A stretch of DNA of 11,547 nt, from positions 1 to 11,547 of the forward strand of contig RFPF01000077.1 of assembly GCA_009926295.1 (NCBI GenBank), given 5' to 3'. The notes under the pieces were generated by a model, which worked only from the letters and a program-made list of their open reading frames with translations, ran no database searches and had not been told where the DNA came from. Positions within the stretch are counted from its first letter, which is position 1. Each line of letters opens with the position of its first letter. Below, one piece after another: positions 1-8,300 of the stretch. Origin of the DNA: Planctomycetia bacterium (GTDB lineage Bacteria; Planctomycetota; Planctomycetia; Pirellulales; UBA1268). Position numbers and translations under genes: made by a program.

Positions 1-155
1 GGAAGCGAGCGCAGCCATGGATGGCGAAAGCGAAGCGGACATGCAGAGAGCCGAGGCCGGGAGGGCCGAGGCGAACGTCAAGCGAGAGGCGCCGGGCAGG
101 CACGAGCCGGATTGGGCGCGTTGGGGTAGAGAGACAGGTCGACGCCCGTCCTACA

Positions 156-1508
<1,353 letters not shown>

Positions 1509-1534
1509 GGCGGCAACGCTCCAAGGCGGTGCTA

Positions 1535-1551
1535 CCACGCCGGCCGCGTGG
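1535..1551 (-). promoter_or_regulatory. Small hairpin in the gltA 5' leader
   Basis: CCACGC (1535-1540) and GCGTGG (1546-1551) form a perfect 6-bp stem with a 5-nt loop. It lies between the proposed gltA promoter and the GGAG ribosome-binding site, about 27-43 nt before the start codon. It could affect leader stability or ribosome access, but G+C-rich DNA makes short hairpins of this kind common, and no regulatory role is shown. Confidence 0.25.
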
Positions 1552-1584
1552 CAGCGGAAATCGGGCTCATCCGCCTGCCTGCGG

Positions 1585-1613
1585 AGTCTAGCCCTCGCTC
1601 CTCTGCCCGGCAA
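1585..1613 (-). promoter_or_regulatory. Candidate sigma70-type promoter for gltA
   Basis: Read on the minus strand, TTGCCG (1613-1608, 4 of 6 to the -35 consensus) is followed after exactly 17 nt by TAGACT (1590-1585, 4 of 6 to the -10 consensus). It lies in the 141-nt gap between the protease stop and the gltA start. Transcription would begin near 1578, giving a leader of about 70 nt. Motif matching only; planctomycete promoters are poorly defined. Confidence 0.4.
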
Positions 1614-1622
1614 TCGCCCCGC

Positions 1623-1638
1623 CCCGCGGCCGCACGGG
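1623..1638 (-). terminator. Weak hairpin after the protease gene, possible terminator
   Basis: CCCGCG (1623-1628) and CACGGG (1633-1638) can form a 6-bp stem, including one G-U pair, with a 4-nt loop. It begins about 11 nt past the TAA stop of the protease. No T-run follows on the minus strand, so a Rho-independent terminator is doubtful; it may only be part of the G+C-rich spacer. Confidence 0.2.
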
Positions 1639-1649
1639 ACCGATGCCTA

Positions 1650-3812
1650 TTAGCGTCGCGTCGACTTCGACGAAGTGCTCGTGCCTGGCTCGCCTTCGCC
1701 GAACGCTGCGAACGCCGCCTGCCGCAGCGCGGCCAGCCCGTCGTCATTGACGATCGTGCCGATGCCGGTGCCGGTGGCAATCGTCGCCCCCGACGCGCTG
1801 GAAAGCCTCACGGAGAACGTCTCGTCGGCCTCCACGAGCGTGTCGTTTCGCACCGAGACTGCAATCACCTTCGACGTCTCACCCGCGTTGAACGTGAGCG
1901 TGCCGCTCGTGGCCGTATAGTCGCCGGTGCGGCCGGCCACCGCCGTGCCATCCGCCGTCGCATATTTGACGGTCACCCGCGATGTGCTCGCGGCCGAGAG
2001 CGTGACGATGAACGAGAAGATGCCCTGGCTTTCCGGGGCTGTTACCGACGCGATCGACAGCGTGCGAGCCACCTGCTGATCGTCGTTCACGATCGTGCCC
2101 GTGGCTGAGGCAGTGGCGATCCTGGCATTTGCCGAAGCGCCAGACAGGGTGAGCGCAAACGTCTCGTTCGACTCGAATGCCGTGTCGCCGATCACCGCAA
2201 CCGAAACGGTCTTCGACGTCTCACCCGGAGCGAACGTGAGCGTGCCGCTCGTGGCCGTGAAGTCGGATCCTGCCGCGGCAGTGCCGTTCGCGGTCGCGTA
2301 GTTCACCGTCACGGTCGACGCGGCTGCCGAAGCGAGCGTCACCGTGAACGAGAGCGGCGTCGTGCCGGAGTTTCCTTCCGTCACACTTCCGCCACTGATC
2401 GAGATCCCCACGAGCGGCGCGGCATTGAGGGCCGCCGCCACGTTCAGCCGCCCGCCCGTCACCGTCTTGCCGGCAAGCGACGACGTGGGCGTCGCCGAGG
2501 AAAGGATCGCCTGGCGGATATCGGCGGCCGAGGCGTTCGGGAAGGCCGACGCGTAGAGCGCTACCGTGCCCGTCACGTGCGGCGTGGCCATCGACGTGCC
2601 ACTGTAGGTGCCATACGTGCCGCCCGGCAGCGTCGAGGTGATCCCCGACCCGGGCGCCGCGATGTCGACGGTGCTCGCCCCATAGTTCGAATAGGACGCC
2701 AGCGATCCGTTCGACTGGAGCGCGGCGACCGCGATCACGGCCTCGTAGCTGGCGGCGGAGGTCGTCGATGTCCCCGTCAGCGTCGTGTAATTCGAGGGGT
2801 AGTTTGCCACGGAATCGTTGTTGTCGCCGATGCCGTCGCTGCCACCGTTGCCCGCGGCGCTCACGAACAGAATGCCGGCTTTAGCGCCACGGATGATGGC
2901 ACTGTGGAGCGCCGAGGAATAGCCACCGCCACCCCACGAATTGTTCGAGGCGACGATGTTGATGCCGTGCCGCGTCTTCAGGTCGGTGAGGTAGTCAAGG
3001 GCCCGCACGGCGTCGCTCGTGTAGCCGCCATTGGGCCCGAGGAACTTGGTCGAGATCATCGTCACGTCCCAGTTCACACCGGCGACGCCCACGCCATTGC
3101 CGCCCATGCCGCCGATCGTACCGGCCACGTGCGTGCCGTGGCTGTCGGTGCCGTCGTAGACGGTGTTGTCGCCGTTGACGAAGTCCCAGCCGTTGACGTC
3201 GTCGACAAAGCCGTTGCCGTCGTTGTCGACACCGTCGACCGGATCGTAGGGATTGACCCAGATGTTGTCCTTGAGGTCGGGATGCGAGACATCGATCCCC
3301 TCGTCGACGATGCCGACGACGACGCTCTTCGTGCCCGTGAAGCCGGCGTCCCACGCCTTCTCGGCCTGGCTGCCGAACTGATTGGTCGTACCTGCGGGCC
3401 CCGATGCCGACGGCAGATCGTCGCCATACATGCCCCACAGCCCGCCGCTCGTCGCGTAATACGGGTCGTTGCTGGTGGCGGCCTTCGAAAGCTTCCAGTT
3501 GGGCTCGGCGAACACGACGTCCGGCCGGTTGGCGAGGGCCGCGACCGCGCGATCGACCGTCTGGCCTGCGCCGAGCCGCACGCGTTCGAGCGTGCCGAAC
3601 CCGCTCTGCTCCATCGCCCGGGAGCGGATCGAGTCGACGGCCGTGCCTCGCACAACCGCCCTCGCGGCATCACGAGACTCCGCCGTCGCGAGTGCCGAGA
3701 ACTGGATCAACACCTCGCCGTCCGCGAAGGCGGCAAGCATGCGGCGATCCTCGAGTCCCTCGAACGAGACGGACGGCCGTTCGGCGCGCCGTCGTCGTGA
3801 ACTTGCAGCCAT
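1650..3812 (-). CDS. Secreted S8 subtilisin-like serine protease with two Calx-beta domains
   Basis: A 720-residue exported subtilase. Residues 1-27 are Arg-rich and end in FEGLEDRRMLA, the planctomycete extracellular-protein N-terminal motif. Residues about 28-108 resemble an inhibitor I9-like propeptide ending VVFAEPNWKL. The peptidase domain (about 115-465) has the full triad: Asp170 in VGIVDEG, His225 in SHGTHVAG and Ser407 in GTSMATPH, with oxyanion Asn322 in SAAGNGG. An Asp-rich stretch between Asp and His (191-205, DNDGNGFVDD) looks like an EF-hand-type calcium loop. Two Calx-beta domains follow (about 467-578 and 584-691), each ending IVNDD; such domains often bind calcium and mediate adhesion. 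The tail ends in a Ser/Thr/Arg-rich stretch with no PEP-CTERM or dockerin visible. The ATG at 3812 has GGGAG (3822-3826) 9 nt upstream; an in-frame ATG at 3854 has none. Likely role is extracellular proteolysis; the substrate is unknown. Confidence 0.93.
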   Translation of the reverse strand: MAASSRRRRAERPSVSFEGLEDRRMLAAFADGEVLIQFSALATAESRDAARAVVRGTAVDSIRSRAMEQSGFGTLERVRLGAGQTVDRAVAALANRPDVVFAEPNWKLSKAATSNDPYYATSGGLWGMYGDDLPSASGPAGTTNQFGSQAEKAWDAGFTGTKSVVVGIVDEGIDVSHPDLKDNIWVNPYDPVDGVDNDGNGFVDDVNGWDFVNGDNTVYDGTDSHGTHVAGTIGGMGGNGVGVAGVNWDVTMISTKFLGPNGGYTSDAVRALDYLTDLKTRHGINIVASNNSWGGGGYSSALHSAIIRGAKAGILFVSAAGNGGSDGIGDNNDSVANYPSNYTTLTGTSTTSAASYEAVIAVAALQSNGSLASYSNYGASTVDIAAPGSGITSTLPGGTYGTYSGTSMATPHVTGTVALYASAFPNASAADIRQAILSSATPTSSLAGKTVTGGRLNVAAALNAAPLVGISISGGSVTEGNSGTTPLSFTVTLASAAASTVTVNYATANGTAAAGSDFTATSGTLTFAPGETSKTVSVAVIGDTAFESNETFALTLSGASANARIATASATGTIVNDDQQVARTLSIASVTAPESQGIFSFIVTLSAASTSRVTVKYATADGTAVAGRTGDYTATSGTLTFNAGETSKVIAVSVRNDTLVEADETFSVRLSSASGATIATGTGIGTIVNDDGLAALRQAAFAAFGEGEPGTSTSSKSTRR
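1869..1916 (-). repeat. Intragenic repeat copy in the second Calx-beta domain
   Basis: This 48-nt stretch matches 2211-2258 at 44 of 48 positions, with an offset of 342 nt (114 codons). The differences are clustered in one 6-nt block. It encodes the SGTLTF...GETSK strand of the distal Calx-beta domain and marks the two domains as products of tandem duplication. Confidence 0.85.
2211..2258 (-). repeat. Intragenic repeat copy in the first Calx-beta domain
   Basis: Partner of 1869-1916: the same 48-nt segment in the proximal Calx-beta domain, with 4 mismatches. DNA identity falls away quickly outside it (for example from 1917 and 2259 onward), so only the core strand is conserved at nucleotide level. 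Confidence 0.85.
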
Positions 3813-3849
3813 GTTTCGCGACTCCCGGAATGCCCCCGAGCCATTCAGT

Positions 3850-3878
3850 ACCATAACCGCGGCCGTCGCGGACTGCAA
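3850..3878 (-). promoter_or_regulatory. Candidate promoter for the secreted protease
   Basis: On the minus strand TTGCAG (3878-3873) is followed after 17 nt by TATGGT (3855-3850, 4 of 6 to TATAAT). Transcription would start near 3843, giving a leader of about 30 nt that includes the GGGAG ribosome-binding site. The -35 box lies inside the right arm of the palindrome at 3870-3891, so a protein bound there would block the promoter. Motif-based only. Confidence 0.4.
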
Positions 3879-3891
3879 GGATTTGCAGTCC
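3870..3891. promoter_or_regulatory. Perfect 9-bp palindrome, candidate operator
   Basis: GGACTGCAA (3870-3878) and TTGCAGTCC (3883-3891) are perfect inverted repeats around the 4-nt centre GGAT. The element lies 16 nt after the PPIase stop and about 58 nt before the protease start. No T-run follows on either strand, so it does not look like a Rho-independent terminator. Its overlap with the proposed -35 box makes a repressor site plausible; an mRNA hairpin protecting the PPIase transcript end is the alternative. Confidence 0.6.
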
Positions 3892-3907
3892 ACCGGCGGG
3901 GTGTGAT

Positions 3908-5338
3908 TCAGCGCACGACGGGGCCGTCGGGGGCACGGGCGGTCGCGGCCGGAGTGCCGTCGTCGAAGACGGTCCAGACCGGCGTTCGCTCCTTGGCGAG
4001 ATACTCGTCGAGTTCGCGCTTCCGCCGTTCCTCGTGAAGCGCCTGGCGGATCCCCACCTGTGCCTCGAGAAACGGCGTGCGGCCCGCCTCCGTACGTTCC
4101 GTCACGCGCACGATGTGGAGGGCCTGTCCGTCGTCGAGGATCGCGCTCAACTGCCCCACCGGCAGAGTGAAGATCGCCTCGTCGAGCACCTTCGACGCCA
4201 GGCTGCCCTTGGTCGTCCAATCGTAGCCGCCGCCCGTGGAGGCCGTCGCCCCCTCCGACCGCTCCTTCGCGATGTCGGCGAAGGGCTTCCCCTCGAGCAC
4301 GTCGTTGCCCATCGCGGCGAGCTTGTTCCAGGCCGCCTCGCGCGGCTGCGTGGGCCCGATCCTCGCCGTGAACTGCTCGAACCTGGCCCGCGCCGGATAG
4401 TCGTAGTCGGAGAGGTGATTTTCATACCACGCGATCATTTCGGCGTGCGGGATCTCCTTGTCGTCGGTCACCTTCTGGTGCATCCATTGCTGGGCCAGCG
4501 CGCGTTCGAAGAACATCTTCCGCACGCGGTCGAGCGATTGCCCCCGCGACTTCAGGAGCTGCTCGTATTCCACCACGGTCGCCACCCCCGCGTCCTTGAC
4601 CATCTTGGGTAGTTGCTGCTCGTCGAAAGCCTTGTTCACCTTCTTCTCGATGTCGGGCAGGCGCTCCTCGGGGATCGTCCGGCAGGCGTCGACGAACACG
4701 ATCAGCGACTCGACGTGCTGGGGGAGAACCTGCCTGCAGATCTGCAGCTTCAGCTCGCGCACCTGCTCGGGCTTGAGGCCCGGCGACACCTTGGCGAGCC
4801 ACGCGAGTGCGCTCGGTGTGAGGAGGTCGCCCTCGAGCACCACCTCGGGGCCCACGCGGGCGATGACCATCGCAGTCTCGAGCGACTGCGCCCCTTCGAG
4901 CAGCGGGCTGACGCCGCGCGACGCCGCGGTGCCACTGGCGGCGGGCTCGAGGTGTTGCGCCTGGACCACTCCCGCCGACTGCGAGCCAGGCAGGCCGGGC
5001 CCGAAGTCGATCGGCACGAGCGGCGCGTCCGGGTCTGGGCGGATGCTCGAGAGCACGTGGTTGTCGACCTTCTTGCCTTCGGGCTTCCTGCCCGGCCAGT
5101 CATCGGGCCGCGAGACAGCCTTGGGGACGTGCGGAACCATGTGCTGCGGAGTGATGCCGTTGCCGCTCACGCCCGGCTGGCCGACGGAACTCGGGGCCTG
5201 CGTGGCGTTGGCCGCCGCCTCTTCGAACTGATTGGCGATCCGCTGCGCGTGCGCGACGGACGCCACGAGGGCGATGGCGAGGGTCGCCGCCGCCGCGCGC
5301 GAAGTGGAGTCACGGGGGCGAACGCCCGGCTGGTTCAT
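3908..5338 (-). CDS. Exported parvulin-type peptidyl-prolyl cis-trans isomerase, SurA/PpiC-like
   Basis: A 476-residue protein expected to help fold envelope or secreted proteins. Residues 1-31 are a signal peptide: Arg-containing N-region, hydrophobic AAAATLAIALVASV, and a likely signal peptidase I site AHA|Q. Residues about 32-155 are Pro/Gly/Ala/Ser-rich and low in complexity. Residues about 157-312 look helical and SurA-N-like. The C-terminal part (about 313-415) is a PpiC rotamase domain with GGGYDWTTKGSL (369-380), FTLPVGQLSAIL and the terminal strand LHIVRV containing His408. The first strand reads ARFEQFTARI where parvulins usually have xHIL, so one conserved active-site histidine appears absent and chaperone use may dominate. 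The ATG at 5338 lies inside mfd (29-nt overlap), with a weak GAGAG (5348-5352) 9 nt upstream. A promoter-like pair lies in the mfd end, so it may be both co-transcribed and independently expressed. Confidence 0.87.
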   Translation of the reverse strand: MNQPGVRPRDSTSRAAAATLAIALVASVAHAQRIANQFEEAAANATQAPSSVGQPGVSGNGITPQHMVPHVPKAVSRPDDWPGRKPEGKKVDNHVLSSIRPDPDAPLVPIDFGPGLPGSQSAGVVQAQHLEPAASGTAASRGVSPLLEGAQSLETAMVIARVGPEVVLEGDLLTPSALAWLAKVSPGLKPEQVRELKLQICRQVLPQHVESLIVFVDACRTIPEERLPDIEKKVNKAFDEQQLPKMVKDAGVATVVEYEQLLKSRGQSLDRVRKMFFERALAQQWMHQKVTDDKEIPHAEMIAWYENHLSDYDYPARARFEQFTARIGPTQPREAAWNKLAAMGNDVLEGKPFADIAKERSEGATASTGGGYDWTTKGSLASKVLDEAIFTLPVGQLSAILDDGQALHIVRVTERTEAGRTPFLEAQVGIRQALHEERRKRELDEYLAKERTPVWTVFDDGTPAATARAPDGPVVR

Positions 5339-8300
5339 GCGCGGCGGCTCTCGGGGGGCGGGGACTATAGGCCTGCCCCGGCGAGGGTCGCAAGACGTCC
5401 CGGAGAACCCGAAGGAGCCGCTCCGGGGCCGCGAAAAGCCGGGGGTCGACGGGGAGATACGCCGTGCGGTCGTCGACGAGCCGCAGGCTCCGCGCAGCGG
5501 TCGGGCCGCCGACCTTGAGCCGTTCGAGGGCCCGGCGGTCGTGGTGCCGCAGGAGCACCATGCCCGCCTCCCGACCGATCGCGTCGATGCCGTGTCGGGC
5601 TGCGTCCACTCGCAGCCGTGCGTAGTCGAGCAGCCTGGCGGCCTCGGCCGGCAACGGGCCGAACCGGTCGGCGAGTTCGGCGGCGAGGTCATCGACCTGG
5701 CGCTCGTCGGTGGCCCGCGAGAGCCGGCGGTAGACGTCGATCTTCGTGCGGAAGTCGGCGACGTAGTCGCGTGGCAGCCAGGCCTCGCCCGGCAGGTCGA
5801 TCGTCACCTGGGGCGGATCGGCCGGCGGCAGCGCCTTCAGGCCGCGCACCGCCTGCTCGAGCAGCCGGCAGTAGAGCTCGTAGCCCACCGTGGCGATGTG
5901 GCCGCTCTGCTGGGTCCCGAGCAGGTTGCCCGCACCGCGGATCTCGAGGTCGCGCATGGAAAGCGAGAATCCCGCCCCCATGCTCGAAAACTCCTGGATC
6001 GCACGCAGCCGGCGGGCGGCCGTGCCGGTGAGGTGTGCGTTCTCGTCGACGAGCATGTAGCAGTAGGCACGGTGATGCGAGCGGCCCACGCGGCCGCGGA
6101 GCTGATGCAGGTCGGCGAGGCCGTAGGTGTCGGCCTCGTCCACGAAGATCGTATTCGCATTCGGGATGTCGAGACCGCTCTCGATGATGGTGGTGGCAAG
6201 CAGGATGTCGGTCCTGCCCGCCACGAAGTCGAGCATCACCTCCTCGAGTTCGCTCTCCGAGAGCCGGCCGTGGCCGATGCCGATCGTCGCCTCGGGCACG
6301 ATCTGGGCCAGCCGGTGGGCCACCTGGTGGATGTCGTGGATCCGGTTGTGCACGAAGAACACCTGCCCCCCCCGGGCCAGTTCCCGGTCGACCGCGGTCT
6401 TGATGAGCGCGGGATTCCAGCGGGCCACGCGGGTCTCCACGGCGATGCGATTCGCGGGCGGTGTCGTCAGGTTCGAGATGTCGCGGATTCCGAGCATCGA
6501 CATGTGGAGCGTGCGCGGAATCGGCGTGGCGGTCATCGTGAGCACGTCCACGCTCGCCCGCAGCGCCTTGAGCCTCTCCTTCACGTCCACGCCGAACCGC
6601 TGCTCTTCGTCCACGACGAGCAGGCCGAGGTTCGCGAAGTGGACGTCGGCCTGCGCGAGACGGTGCGTGCCGATCACGATGTCCACGCTCTTTCGCGCGA
6701 GGCCCTCGAGCACCTCACGCTCCTCGGCCACCGAGGAAAACCGCGACAGCGCCCGGATCGTGAACGGAAACTCGGAAAACCGGGCCGCGAAGCTCCGCCG
6801 ATGCTGCTCGGCGAGCACGGTCGTGGGCACGAGCACGGCCACCTGGAAGCCCGCCTCGACGGCCTTGAACGCGGCCCGCATCGCCATCTCCGTCTTGCCG
6901 AAGCCCACGTCGCCGCAGAGCAGCCGGTCCATCGGCTTCGGGGCCTGCATGTCGCCCTTGATCGCGTCGTTCGCCGTGAGCTGGTCGGGCGTCTCATCGA
7001 ACGGAAACGACTCCTCGAACGCCCGCTGCCAGGGCGTGTCGGCAGGGAAGGCGATTCCCGGCCGCTCGGCCCTCTTCGCCTGGAGCTGGATCATGTCGGC
7101 GGCCATGTCGGCCACCGCCTGCTGCACGGCCGCCTTCTGCTTCGCCCACGTCGTGCCGCCGATCTTCGCGAGCTTGGGCGCGAGCTTCGTGCCGCCGACG
7201 TATTTCTGGACGAGCTCGATGCACGAGGCGGGCACGTAGATCCGCGTGCTCTCGGCGAACTCGATCTCCAGGAACTCCTCGGTGCGATCCTGCTTTTCGA
7301 GCAGCTTGAGCCCGCGATAGCGGCCCACGCCGTGCGCCACGTGCACGACGTAGTCTCCCTCGTGGAGGTCGAGGAACGTGTCGATCGCGCGGGTGAGCCG
7401 GTGCCGCGGGGCCCGCACCGTCGCATCCTCGCGGCGGAAGAGTTCCGCGCTCGACACGAGCACGAGCTTCTCCGGCACCAGCCGGAATCCCGCCGACAGC
7501 CGGCCGCGGGCGAAGTGGAGCCGGCCCGAACGCGCCGGCGCGCTCGCCGCCAGCAGCTCTCCGAGCCGCTTCTCCTCGGCGTCGGTTGGGGCGACGATCC
7601 ACACCTCCTGGTCCTTGCCCACGGTGCCGAGCTCCTCGCACACCCGGTCGAGCACGCCCGTGAACCGCTCCACGCTCTCGACCGCGAGCGTGGCGGTCGC
7701 CTCGAGGCTCGACGGCGCCACCGACGCGAGCGTCACCGACGGGAAGCGGTAGATGCGGGCGAACGTCTCCTCGGGTGCGGAGACCTCCGCCGCTCCATTG
7801 AGCCGGTCGTACGTCCGCTTCGCCTCCTCGGCGCACTCGCCCGGCTCGACGAGCGCCCACCACGAGGCCCGTGGGAGAATGTCGGCCAGGTGGGTCCGGC
7901 GCGCCGCGGCGCTGGTGCCGAGGGCCGTGAGGTCGATCACGTGGAGCGTGTCCACGCTCCGCTGTGAAACGGTATCGAACGTCCGCAGCGACTCGATCTC
8001 GTCGCCGAAGAGTTCCACCCGCACGGGCCGCTCCCAGTCCACCGCGAAGAGATCGACGATCCCGCCACGGCGGGCGAATGTGCCAGGACGGTCGATCGCG
8101 TCGGCCGCCTGCCAGCCGCGGGCCGCGAGCCAGTCGGCGAGTTCCAGCGGATCAAGCCGGCCGCCAACGGCCAGCCGCCGCGTGCTGGCCTCGATCTCGC
8201 GCGGGTCGGCGAGCGGTGCGAGCAGGGCCTGCACGCTCGTGACCACGATCGCGGGGCGACGTGGGGCAAGCGCCTCGCTTGCCGGGGTGGCGTGGGCGTC

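Noticed and set aside
1..42. Possible start of another minus-strand gene (ATG at 42, reading MSASLSPSMAALAS to the left edge)
   Set aside because: There is no Shine-Dalgarno-like sequence upstream and only 14 codons are visible, so it cannot be supported. The rest of 1-155 shows only a short direct repeat (GCCGAGGC at 50-57 and 65-72) and no clear terminator for gltA.
5054..5106. GGGCTTCCTGCCCGGCC near 5084-5100 as a second copy of the Mfd hairpin repeat
   Set aside because: It only partly resembles GGGCGTCCTGCCC and encodes an ordinary PPIase linker (WPGRKPEGKK); the neighbouring 8-bp hairpin is absent.
5232..7967. A 911-codon open frame on the plus strand opposite mfd
   Set aside because: It is antisense to a clearly identified Mfd with all helicase motifs. 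Its product is Arg/His/Val/Glu-rich with no recognisable domain, as expected when G+C-rich third positions remove stop codons on the opposite strand.
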